From positions 1 through 6,494 of the forward strand of contig JAIBDK010000138.1 of NCBI GenBank assembly GCA_024679435.1: a stretch of DNA of 6,494 nt, given 5' to 3'. The notes under the pieces were generated by a model that ran no database searches, was not told the DNA's origin, and saw only the letters and a program-made list of their open reading frames with translations. A program made the position numbers and the translations under genes. The number at the start of each line of letters is the position of its first letter. Positions within the stretch are counted from its first letter, which is position 1. Shown in pieces: positions 1-5,981 of the stretch. The stretch is from Gammaproteobacteria bacterium. Its GTDB lineage: Bacteria > Pseudomonadota > Gammaproteobacteria > Arenicellales > Poriferihabitantaceae.

Positions 1-148
1 AATTCGTAAATGGTGGGAGAGTTCCAACAACAACTTTAGCACCCGCCGCGTTTCCCGCATTGATCATGGATTGCAAATTAGAGACCGAAATGAAGCAATC
101 GAGTCTGACCCCTTTGTCTTTGCGTGTTAACCTCAAGTCTATCAACAA
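1..148 (-). pseudogene. Fragment of an SGNH/GDSL-type hydrolase, 5'-truncated, running off the left edge
   Basis: The minus strand is open from just after a TAA (complement of 149-151) to the window edge. From the ATG at 67 it reads MINAGNAAGAKVVVGTLPPF, followed by TN. Upstream, the same frame continues in a protein-like way (VSNLQS just before the Met). The pattern of an amphipathic helix, then GAKVVVGTLPP, resembles the middle of SGNH/GDSL esterase-lipases, where a helix precedes a beta strand ending in a TLPP-like turn. This is recognised from memory, not by a search. The N-terminal GDS block that should lie upstream is absent: the frame runs into GGGGTCAGACTCGATTG-like sequence and then the stop. 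No Shine-Dalgarno precedes the ATG. I infer a gene remnant whose 5' part was lost or displaced. A short intact gene starting at 67 is less likely. The rest lies outside the window. Confidence 0.4.
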
Positions 149-173
149 TTACCCCAACTTTTACTGGGTCAGA
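104..173. repeat. 70-bp segment bounded by 8-bp inverted repeats TCTGACCC / GGGTCAGA
   Basis: TCTGACCC (104-111) and GGGTCAGA (166-173) are perfect inverted copies about 54 bases apart. The left arm lies inside GAGTCTGACCCCTTT, a string I associate from memory with the flanks of IS200-like/REP-associated transposase genes in gammaproteobacteria. No transposase frame is present. The segment sits exactly where the hydrolase-like frame loses its homology. It may be a small non-autonomous element or scar; that is inference, and 8-bp arms are short. Confidence 0.35.
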
Positions 174-233
174 TATTTGTGCAAAACGCGGATCAAATTA
201 CGCTGCAAATTAACATCATAGTGGATTGATGTG

Positions 234-320
234 TGGTACCGAGGGTCGGATTCGAACCGACACTGGGTTGCCCCAACCAGATTTTGAATCTAGCGCGTCT
301 ACCAATTTCGCCACCCCGGC
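234..320 (-). tRNA. tRNA-Leu, anticodon CAA (reads UUG)
   Basis: On the minus strand the 87-nt gene folds as a class II tRNA. The acceptor 5' strand GCCGGGG pairs with CCTCGGT (with G-U at the first and fifth pairs), followed by discriminator A and an encoded CCA at 236-234. The D arm contains TGGCGAAATTGGTAGACGC. The anticodon stem is CTAGA/TCTGG with loop TTCAAAA, giving anticodon CAA (286-284). A long variable arm (TTGGG-GCAA-CCCAG) and a T arm GTCGG-TTCGAAT-CCGAC complete the fold. The long variable arm, discriminator A and overall similarity to E. coli tRNA-Leu(CAA) identify it as leucine-specific. It is transcribed away from queA. No convincing terminator is seen on its 3' side (1-233), which instead holds gene debris. 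Confidence 0.96.
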
Positions 321-330
321 ACGGGCTCGT

Positions 331-359
331 AAGATATAGGCTTTTCCTCGATGATGCAA
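331..359 (-). promoter_or_regulatory. Candidate sigma70 promoter for tRNA-Leu
   Basis: Read on the minus strand, TTGCAT (complement of 354-359) and TATCTT (complement of 331-336) are separated by 17 bases. They are followed by a GC-containing stretch (ACGAGCCCGT) up to the tRNA 5' end. Matches to consensus are 3/6 and 4/6. The GC-rich start region would fit stringent control of stable RNA, but this is inference. Confidence 0.35.
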
Positions 360-369
360 GGAATTATCT

Positions 370-398
370 TTCGTACAGGGCCAGTTTTTGCATACAAT
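370..398 (+). promoter_or_regulatory. Weak candidate promoter for queA-tgt
   Basis: TACAAT (393-398, 5/6 match to the -10 consensus) lies 17 bases after TTCGTA (370-375, 3/6). It would start transcription near 405, about 35 bases before the queA ATG. No other better -10 is apparent between the tRNA and queA. Confidence 0.3.
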
Positions 399-414
399 TC
401 GGTGTTTACCGAAT
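397..414. repeat. Palindrome ATTCGGT-GTTT-ACCGAAT upstream of queA
   Basis: A perfect 7-bp inverted repeat with a 4-base spacer ends 26 bases before queA. It overlaps the start region of the proposed queA promoter. It could be an operator-like site or a small leader hairpin. No T tract follows, so it is not an intrinsic terminator. Confidence 0.5.
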
Positions 415-440
415 AGCCCTCAGGTTACCTCCCCCACATC

Positions 441-1466
441 ATGGATATTCAGGATTTTGACTATCAATTGCCAGTTGAACTGATTGCTCAGTATCCGCTG
501 GCGAATAGAACCGGCAGTCGTTTGCTGTGTGTCGGTCATGGGGTGGAAAATTTCCAGGATCTGGAGTTTTCACAGCTCACCCAATTGCTCAAACCGGGAG
601 ATTTGCTGGTGGTCAATAACACCCGGGTTCTTCCTGCGAGAATGATGGCTTACAAGTCCACCGGTGGAAAAGTGGAAATCATGCTGGAAAGGTTGCTCGA
701 TGCGCATAACGCGCTGGTATTGCTGGGTGCCAACAAGCCGGTTAAAACCGGCCAGATCGTTGAAGTAGAGAATCACAAAGTTGAGGTTGTCGACCGGGTC
801 GGTCAATTTTTTCATATCAGAACGGACGCTGAGGTCGGTCTGTCCGGATTGTTTGAGCAGTTTGGCAAACTACCGTTGCCTCCTTATATTCGTCGTGATG
901 TCGACAAACAGGATGAACAACGATATCAGACCGTATATTCAAAATTACCCGGTGCCGTTGCTGCGCCAACCGCCGGCCTTCACTTTGATCAGGTGCTACT
1001 CAACAGTCTTGAGGAAAAGGGCGTGAATTTCTGCGAAGTGACGCTGCATGTTGGAGCAGGTACCTTCCAGCCTGTTAAAGCAGATAAAATCGAAAATCAC
1101 AAAATGCACCGGGAACAGGTAACCGTTAGCGAGCAGGCCTGCGCTAAAATGACAGATACAAAAAAACGGGGCGGGCGCATTGTCGCAGTAGGGACTACTG
1201 TAGTCAGAGCACTGGAGAGCGCCGCCCAATCAGGGGTATTGAAGCCGTGCAGTGTGGACACAAATTTGTTTATCACGCCCGGTTATGAGTTCAACGTAGT
1301 GGATGTCTTGATTACCAACTTTCACCTTCCAAAATCGACGTTGCTGATGATGGTCAGTGCGTTTGCAGGGTATGAGAGAATGATGAGGGCATACCGATAC
1401 GCTATCGATAGTGAGTATCGGTTTTTCAGTTATGGAGATGCAATGTTTGTAGAGAAGAAGAAATAA
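441..1466 (+). CDS. queA: S-adenosylmethionine:tRNA ribosyltransferase-isomerase QueA
   Basis: QueA is the cytoplasmic enzyme that transfers and isomerises the ribosyl moiety of S-adenosylmethionine onto preQ1 at tRNA position 34, giving epoxyqueuosine, the penultimate step of queuosine synthesis. The 341-residue product has the family blocks in order: DLLVVNNTRVLPAR (54-67), LPLPPYIRR (144-152), GAVAAPTAGLHF (171-182), HVGAGTFQPV (203-212), HKMHREQ (220-226), GGRIVAVGTTVVRALES (244-260), NFHLPKSTLLMMVSAFAGYE (293-312) and YRFFSYGDAMF (326-336). Length is normal for the family (about 340-360). ATG 441 is the first possible ATG after an in-frame TAG at 414-416 and gives the usual N-terminus (DFDYQLPVELIAQYP). 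It has no Shine-Dalgarno; the leader instead carries C-rich ACCTCCCCC. tgt starts 2 bases after its stop, so the two are surely co-transcribed. Confidence 0.97.
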   Translation: MDIQDFDYQLPVELIAQYPLANRTGSRLLCVGHGVENFQDLEFSQLTQLLKPGDLLVVNNTRVLPARMMAYKSTGGKVEIMLERLLDAHNALVLLGANKPVKTGQIVEVENHKVEVVDRVGQFFHIRTDAEVGLSGLFEQFGKLPLPPYIRRDVDKQDEQRYQTVYSKLPGAVAAPTAGLHFDQVLLNSLEEKGVNFCEVTLHVGAGTFQPVKADKIENHKMHREQVTVSEQACAKMTDTKKRGGRIVAVGTTVVRALESAAQSGVLKPCSVDTNLFITPGYEFNVVDVLITNFHLPKSTLLMMVSAFAGYERMMRAYRYAIDSEYRFFSYGDAMFVEKKK

Positions 1467-1468
1467 TA

Positions 1469-2551
1469 ATGCAATTTGATGTGAAATCGACATCGGGAAA
1501 ATCCCGCAGAGGTGAAATCACTTTTAAACGTGGATCGATCTCCACGCCGGCTTTTATGCCGGTTGGCACCAGCGCGACAGTGAAGTCACTGACTCCGGAG
1601 GAGGTCTCGTCCACGGGTGCCCAGATTATTCTCGGTAATACTTTTCATCTAATGCTTCGGCCGGGGATGGAGGTGATTAAGGCCCATGGATCACTGCATG
1701 AATTTATGCACTGGGATAAACCGATTCTTACTGATTCTGGCGGATTTCAGGTCTGGAGCCTGAAGGATCTGCGCAAACTTGACGAAAAGGGCGTGGTCTT
1801 TAGGTCTCCCGTAGACGGTAGCAAGATATTTCTGGGGCCTGAAGAATCCATGGACATTCAGAAAACCCTGGATTCCGACATCGTAATGGCGTTTGATGAA
1901 TGCACTACCTGGCCAGCGGACCGCGATCATGTCGCCCAGTCCATGGCGCTTTCAGCTCGGTGGGCGGCAAGATGTGCGCAAAGTTATAGTGGAAACGGGA
2001 CGTTATTTGGAATTATTCAGGGTGGCATGCATGAAGATCTCCGACTGGAGTCTCTGGAAAGGCTGACGGATATCGGTTTTGAGGGCTATGCCATTGGTGG
2101 ATTATCCGTCGGAGAGCCCAAGGAGGAAATGCTTCGGGTAATTTCTGAAATTGTTCATAAAATGCCAAATGAAAAGCCCCGCTACCTAATGGGTGTCGGA
2201 ACTCCCCGGGATTTGGTGGATGGCGTGCTCCACGGCGTCGATATGTTCGACTGTGTCCTGCCGACCCGAAACGCTCGAAATGGCTGGTTTTACACCAGCT
2301 TCGGTGTGGTTAAGATCCGCAATAGCCAGTATCAACTTGATACCGGTCCTATTGACCCGGAATGCAGTTGTTATACCTGCAAGAATTACAGTCGATCGTA
2401 TTTGCGTCACTTACACCAGCAAAATGAAATTCTTGGCGCCAGGTTAGGTTCGCTGCATAATGTTCATTACTATCAAAATTTGATGCGTAGAATAAGGGTG
2501 AGCATCGAAGCAGACAGTTACGAGGATTTTGCAAATTCGTTTGCAGGTTAA
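1469..2551 (+). CDS. tgt: Queuine/preQ1 tRNA-guanine transglycosylase Tgt
   Basis: Tgt exchanges guanine 34 of tRNAs with GUN anticodons (Asp, Asn, His, Tyr) for preQ1. It acts directly before QueA in queuosine biosynthesis. The 360-residue product shows LTDSGGFQVWSL (87-98) with the active-site Asp89, IVMAFDECTTWPAD (138-151), FGIIQGG (180-186), GYAIGGLSVGEP (206-217), and DMFDCVLPTRNARNG (258-272) with the nucleophile Asp261 (Asp264 in E. coli). Zinc ligands Cys299, Cys301 and Cys304 (CSCYTC) and His330 (SLHN) are all present. It is about 15 residues shorter than the E. coli enzyme at the C-terminus, beyond the core fold. The start is 2 bases after the queA stop; the A/G-rich end of queA (AGAGAAGAAG) may serve as a weak ribosome site. 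The final Gly-stop codons form part of a 15-bp tandem repeat. The usual following genes yajC, secD and secF are absent here. Confidence 0.97.
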   Translation: MQFDVKSTSGKSRRGEITFKRGSISTPAFMPVGTSATVKSLTPEEVSSTGAQIILGNTFHLMLRPGMEVIKAHGSLHEFMHWDKPILTDSGGFQVWSLKDLRKLDEKGVVFRSPVDGSKIFLGPEESMDIQKTLDSDIVMAFDECTTWPADRDHVAQSMALSARWAARCAQSYSGNGTLFGIIQGGMHEDLRLESLERLTDIGFEGYAIGGLSVGEPKEEMLRVISEIVHKMPNEKPRYLMGVGTPRDLVDGVLHGVDMFDCVLPTRNARNGWFYTSFGVVKIRNSQYQLDTGPIDPECSCYTCKNYSRSYLRHLHQQNEILGARLGSLHNVHYYQNLMRRIRVSIEADSYEDFANSFAG

Positions 2552-2583
2552 CCATTTACAGGTTAACAGGGGTTTGATTAAAA
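2544..2583. repeat. 15-bp tandem repeat across the tgt stop with phased TTAA cores
   Basis: CAGGTTAAC occurs at 2544-2552 and again at 2559-2567. A third, degenerate TTAA core follows at 2578-2581. The three TTAA centres are exactly 15 bases apart. The first copy contains the tgt stop codon and forms a perfect GGTTAACC palindrome (2546-2553). The second copy repeats the stop in the same frame. Further TTAA-type cores lie downstream: GTTTAAAC at 2623-2630, GTTAAAC at 2648-2654 and TTTAACC at 2675-2681, without regular spacing. Confidence 0.6.
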
Positions 2584-2709
2584 CCGGGTCAAACGCGATT
2601 GAGCACGATAATGATGGGTCTTGTTTAAACCAGCGGCATTTGATTTTGTTAAACTTTACGCACTGCCAACAGCATTTAACCAGTTATGCGTCGCCACCTG
2701 TCATAATTC
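2552..2709. other. 158-base gap between tgt and the SPOR-domain gene
   Basis: AT-rich, with repeated TTAA-type palindromes and a short GGTTT-GATTA-AAACC inverted repeat (2571-2585) that is not followed by a T tract. No convincing gene, terminator or -35/-10 pair is visible. CATAAT at 2702-2707 resembles a -10 element but lies only 2 bases before the next ATG, too close to drive it as that gene's normal promoter. Confidence 0.5.
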
Positions 2710-4476
2710 ATGTATAAAACCGCGGTTCAATTTGTTCTATTGGTATTGTCCTGTTTTTTTGTGGCGGTTCCAGCGTTTCCCCAGGCCACTGAAAAATTTC
2801 AGCAGGGAATCAATGCGTTTGCTGTTGGTGACTATCAAACTGCGGCTGATATATGGTTGGTCGAAGCCTATGAAGGCTCCCCAGACGCGCAGTTTAACCT
2901 CGGAGTCATGTATATCGAAGGTAAGGGGGTTCCTCAAAACCGTGATGATGCATTATTCTGGTTTATTAAGGCGGCGGAAAACGATCACATTCAGGCTCAG
3001 TACAATCTTGGGCATCTGTATTTTGAAGATAACGATAATCCCGAATCTCTTAAGAAAGGAGCGGCATGGTGGCGCCGGTCTTCATTGCAGGGGTTCAGTA
3101 TTGCACAGTTCAATTACGCCCGGGCTGTGTTTTATGGGTTCGGCGTAGAACAAAATCTTCCCGAAGCGCTCTACTGGTTGGAGCAAAGTGCCGCTTCTGG
3201 TGAAGATGTGGCATTACGATTTCTTGACGCGCAAAAGGACGCTTTTGCCGGTGTGGTTGCCGATCGTGGGCCTATGGATACTCTGGAGTTATCGACGGTG
3301 ATTGCCCAGTCAGAACAAGCCGAGAACCACATGCCCGTGTCACAGGCCGGATTAGGGGATGGTGCCGCATCTGCTCCACAAGCTGTGTCGCAACCAGATA
3401 CTACCACCTCATCAGAGACGGTGTTGCCCTATCATGTAACCGTTACCGGGCAGCACGCCATTATTTTTTCCGCTCCTGGTGACCTTTCCCCTGTTTTGCT
3501 GGAAGTCAAAACAGATGTATTTCCCGAATTTTTGCTGCGTGTGGTTGCGGTTTCCGGTGAATGGCTTGAAGTTAATGTGCCTGGGGGTTTTCCCGTGTGG
3601 ATTGGCAAAGACAGAACGCGGGTTCAGGGGAGACTTGTTGAAGTAACCAAGGCCAAACAACTTTATGCGCGCGACCGGGTAAGTGGTGAAACAACCCGCT
3701 TGAAGGAAGTTTCCGGTAACACTAAATTGATGATGCTGGATGAAATGGCCACATTTTACAAGGTTCTGGCGCCGCAAGAACTCACTGGTTGGATAAACAA
3801 AAGTCAGGTTACCAGACCGTCTGCTGCAGAGATCGATCTTGCCAGGCAATGGCAGGATTTGGTTATATTAAGAAAATCAGCCCCGGCACTATCCAGTGCC
3901 CCAGAACCGGGAAGCGGTGAAGATGATGGTGTTGATAACAATCCTGTTGATGGCGTATTGCCGACTGTCGCTGTCGAGTCTGGTGAGCTGCCGGGCGATC
4001 AATCTGTCAGTTCTCAAACCGAGTCTGTGGCCCGGGCGAATCCATCATCTCTGACGGTAGATGAATTCGTAACTCAACTGGAGAATCGGGTTGGGATTGC
4101 TCTGGAAGTTGAGCCGCACAACCAGAAACCTCGAGTGCATAATGACAATCAGTGGTTATTCAGTCGAAACGCCGAGCATTTTACTTTGCAACTGTTCAGA
4201 ATCAAGGATCGGGATAAAGCGCTGATTTTGTATGAAGAAGTTAAAAATAGTGGCCAGTTGTTCTCCACAGTGACTGAGGGTACGCGTTGGTATTTTGTTT
4301 TGCTGGGAGACTTCGAGTCGCAAACTGCGGTCCTGGAAAAACTTATGGAACTTCCCAACTGGGCGCGACTTGGAGCGGTTAAATCTTTTAGTATTCTTCA
4401 GGCACAGCGCTGTGAAAAGGTTTTTTATCTGGCAAATTATGAGCGTGTGGATCTGGATCAGAACTGCCGCACATAA
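2710..4476 (+). CDS. Exported Sel1-repeat / SH3-like / SPOR-domain protein
   Basis: Not a named gene I recognise. The 588-residue product begins with an export signal: Lys3, a hydrophobic stretch at about 6-22, and likely signal peptidase I cleavage after VPA22 or PQA26. Cys15 lies inside the hydrophobic core in a poor lipobox (VLSC). About 28-166 holds three clear Sel1-like repeats (AQFNLGVMYIEGKGV at 60-74, AQYNLGHLYFED at 96-107, AQFNYARAVFYGFGV at 132-146), preceded by a TPR-like helix pair. About 240-305 and 308-370 look like two bacterial SH3-like segments (VSGEWLEV, FPVWIG, ELTGWINKSQV). A Ser/Glu/Asp/Pro-rich linker (about 371-480) leads to a SPOR domain at about 487-566 (HFTLQL, WYFVLLGDF, spaced Ala/Leu, FSILQ). 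SPOR domains bind denuded septal peptidoglycan and Sel1 repeats mediate protein contacts, so a role in division or wall remodelling in the periplasm is inferred. An in-frame TAA at 2704-2706 fixes ATG 2710 as the earliest start; no Shine-Dalgarno precedes it. Confidence 0.85.
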   Translation: MYKTAVQFVLLVLSCFFVAVPAFPQATEKFQQGINAFAVGDYQTAADIWLVEAYEGSPDAQFNLGVMYIEGKGVPQNRDDALFWFIKAAENDHIQAQYNLGHLYFEDNDNPESLKKGAAWWRRSSLQGFSIAQFNYARAVFYGFGVEQNLPEALYWLEQSAASGEDVALRFLDAQKDAFAGVVADRGPMDTLELSTVIAQSEQAENHMPVSQAGLGDGAASAPQAVSQPDTTTSSETVLPYHVTVTGQHAIIFSAPGDLSPVLLEVKTDVFPEFLLRVVAVSGEWLEVNVPGGFPVWIGKDRTRVQGRLVEVTKAKQLYARDRVSGETTRLKEVSGNTKLMMLDEMATFYKVLAPQELTGWINKSQVTRPSAAEIDLARQWQDLVILRKSAPALSSAPEPGSGEDDGVDNNPVDGVLPTVAVESGELPGDQSVSSQTESVARANPSSLTVDEFVTQLENRVGIALEVEPHNQKPRVHNDNQWLFSRNAEHFTLQLFRIKDRDKALILYEEVKNSGQLFSTVTEGTRWYFVLLGDFESQTAVLEKLMELPNWARLGAVKSFSILQAQRCEKVFYLANYERVDLDQNCRT

Positions 4477-4490
4477 TTAAAATTATGCGC
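4469..4490 (+). terminator. Weak AT-rich hairpin over the stop of the SPOR-domain gene
   Basis: CATAATT-AA-AATTATG (4472-4487) is a perfect 7-bp palindrome. It extends by a mismatch and two more G-C pairs to 4469-4490. It contains the TAA stop. Only an interrupted AT-rich tract follows, so termination would be weak at best. Confidence 0.25.
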
Positions 4491-4548
4491 ATAGTAAGAA
4501 ATTTTGATGTGTAATTACCAGGGTACCTTATATACAATCTGTCAGTTA

Positions 4549-4554
4549 TATAAT
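4549..4554 (+). promoter_or_regulatory. Consensus -10 (TATAAT) upstream of glyA
   Basis: TATAAT at 4549-4554 is a perfect -10, 41 bases before the glyA ATG. The -35 region is poor: CTTATA at 4527-4532 is 3/6 with a 16-base spacer. A second -10-like string, TACAAT (4533-4538), lies upstream, and TTATATA occurs twice (4528-4534 and 4546-4552), 18 bases apart. A weak -35 suggests an activator, but no PurR or MetR site of the E. coli type is recognised. Confidence 0.5.
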
Positions 4555-4584
4555 GCTTGCCATTTGCGGCAAAATTTTTCATCT

Positions 4585-4588
4585 GGAG
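4585..4588 (+). promoter_or_regulatory. Shine-Dalgarno that fixes the glyA start
   Basis: GGAG within CTGGAGCC lies 7 bases before ATG 4596, whereas no such site precedes the in-frame ATG at 4557. It is the only clear Shine-Dalgarno among the five protein genes with visible starts. Confidence 0.85.
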
Positions 4589-4595
4589 CCCTAAA

Positions 4596-5858
4596 ATGTT
4601 TGATAAAACGAAGTCTATAGCGGAATACGATCCTGAGTTATGGGAGGCTATTCAAAAGGAAGAAAAACGTCAGGAAGAGCATATAGAGCTTATCGCATCC
4701 GAAAACTTTGTCAGCCCGAGGGTTCTTGAGGCTCAGGGATCGGTTCTGACTAATAAATATGCCGAAGGCTATCCCGGTAAGCGGTACTACGGTGGCTGCG
4801 AATTCGTTGATATCGCAGAGTCTTTGGCCATTGAAAGAGCTAAAGAGCTGTTCGGGGCGCATTATGTTAATGTCCAGCCACATTCCGGTTCTTCAGCTAA
4901 TTCAGCAGTGTATATGGCGTTGTGTGAGCCCGGGGATACCATACTTGGCATGAGTCTGGCTCATGGTGGGCATCTGACCCACGGTGCGTCCGTCAGTTTT
5001 TCGGGGAAAATTTATAACGCGGTGCAGTATGGATTGAATGCTGAAACGGGTGAAGTGGATTATGATCAAGTTGAAGCTTTGGCTAAAGAGCACAAGCCTA
5101 AAATGATTATTGCGGGCTTTTCTGCCTATTCACGCATCATGGACTGGAATCGTTTTCGCGAAATTGCTGACATGGTTGGCGCCTATTTGTTCGTGGATAT
5201 GGCTCACGTAGCCGGTCTCGTGGCAGTGGGGCTTTACCCGAACCCGGTCAATATCGCAGACGTTACCACCACCACTACTCACAAAACTTTGCGAGGCGCG
5301 CGCGGTGGTATGATTTTAGCCAAAGAAAATGATGCCGTTACCAAAAAACTGAATTCGATGGTTTTTCCCGGCAGCCAGGGTGGTCCTCTGATGCATGTGA
5401 TAGCCGGTAAGGCGATGGCATTTAAGGAAGCGCTTGATCCTTCATTTAAAGATTATCAGCAACAGGTCCTGGATAACGCTAAAGCCATGGTGGAAGTTTT
5501 TCTGGATAGGGGCTTCGATATTGTATCCGGCGGCACGGATAATCACCTGTTCCTGCTTGATCTGATCAAAAAAGGGGTCACCGGAAAAGACGCAGATGCG
5601 GCGTTGGGACGTTCTAATATTACGGTGAATAAAAACAGCGTTCCAAATGATCCTCAATCACCATTTGTAACCAGTGGCTTGAGAATTGGCACTCCCGCTA
5701 TGACCTCGCGTGGTTTTGGTGTAGAAGAATCAAAGCAGATTACTACCTGGATCTGTGATGTGCTGGATAATCTTGGTGATCAGTCGGTGGAAGCTGAAGT
5801 TAAGAATAAAGTCGTTGAGTTGTGTAGTCGTTTTCCGCTTTATGCCGACGTGAGATGA
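4596..5858 (+). CDS. glyA: Serine hydroxymethyltransferase GlyA
   Basis: GlyA is the cytoplasmic PLP enzyme that interconverts serine plus tetrahydrofolate with glycine plus 5,10-methylene-tetrahydrofolate, the main source of one-carbon units. ATG 4596 is chosen because GGAG (4585-4588) lies 7 bases upstream and because MFDKTKSIAEYDPELW matches the family start; an in-frame ATG at 4557 would add 13 non-family residues. The 420-residue product (E. coli 417) has HIELIASENF (29-38), NKYAEGYPGKRYYGG (53-67) with Tyr55 and Glu57, VQPHSGS (93-99), LAHGGHLTHG (121-130), DMAHVAGLV (201-209) with Asp201 and His204, and TTTTTHKTLRGARGG (224-238) with the PLP lysine Lys230. NITVNKNSVPNDP (341-353) and the substrate-binding Arg363 region (SGLRIGTPA, 360-368) follow. 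RGARGG replaces the commoner (R/A)GPRGG, a minor change beside the active site. It appears monocistronic, with its own -10 and terminator. Confidence 0.98.
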   Translation: MFDKTKSIAEYDPELWEAIQKEEKRQEEHIELIASENFVSPRVLEAQGSVLTNKYAEGYPGKRYYGGCEFVDIAESLAIERAKELFGAHYVNVQPHSGSSANSAVYMALCEPGDTILGMSLAHGGHLTHGASVSFSGKIYNAVQYGLNAETGEVDYDQVEALAKEHKPKMIIAGFSAYSRIMDWNRFREIADMVGAYLFVDMAHVAGLVAVGLYPNPVNIADVTTTTTHKTLRGARGGMILAKENDAVTKKLNSMVFPGSQGGPLMHVIAGKAMAFKEALDPSFKDYQQQVLDNAKAMVEVFLDRGFDIVSGGTDNHLFLLDLIKKGVTGKDADAALGRSNITVNKNSVPNDPQSPFVTSGLRIGTPAMTSRGFGVEESKQITTWICDVLDNLGDQSVEAEVKNKVVELCSRFPLYADVR

Positions 5859-5879
5859 CCTTTTTTCTTTTAGACATAG

Positions 5880-5907
5880 AACGGCCCTTCGGGGCCGTTT
5901 TTATTTT
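5880..5907 (+). terminator. Intrinsic terminator of glyA
   Basis: AACGGCCC-TTCG-GGGCCGTT (5880-5899) is a perfect 8-bp stem closed by a C(UUCG)G tetraloop, followed by TTTATTTT. It lies 21 bases after the glyA stop. It is a strong classical rho-independent terminator and separates glyA from the following gene. Confidence 0.97.
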
Positions 5908-5981
5908 GCCGCTTGTCATCGTCTGATGCCGCCAGAAAACGTCTAGTTCCGAATCCCGCCAGATTTCTTCTGATGTAGATG

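Noticed and set aside
4..25. TGGTGGGAGAGTTCC near the left edge as a remnant of a second tRNA 3' end or att site
   Set aside because: No T-arm or stem pairing follows, it does not match the tRNA-Leu 3' end, and it is explained by the hydrolase-like coding frame.
2..130. Plus-strand open frame ending IESDPFVFAC at a TAA, possible C-terminus of a gene entering from the left
   Set aside because: Composition is unconvincing and the opposite strand gives a recognisable SGNH-like segment over the same bases.
72..212. 9-bp direct repeat TGCAAATTA (72-80 and 204-212) as a target-site duplication
   Set aside because: AT-rich and short, and the inverted repeat arms lie well inside and asymmetrically, so it does not mark element ends; ATCAAATTA at 192-200 shows how common such strings are here.
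2571..2585. GGTTT-GATTA-AAACC as a terminator of tgt
   Set aside because: Five weak pairs followed by GGGTC, with no T tract.
2621..3148. Open frame overlapping the start of the SPOR-domain gene (175 residues)
   Set aside because: No protein-like motifs; it is out of frame with a gene that has a signal peptide and clear Sel1 repeats over the same stretch.
4528..4554. NrdR-type paired boxes before glyA
   Set aside because: TTATATA copies are 18 bases apart and lack the ACACT/TGTGT flanks and about 31-base centre spacing expected for NrdR boxes.
4557..4595. In-frame 13-residue N-terminal extension of GlyA
   Set aside because: ATG 4557 lacks a ribosome site and lies only 3 bases after the -10; the downstream ATG has GGAG at ideal spacing and the family N-terminus.
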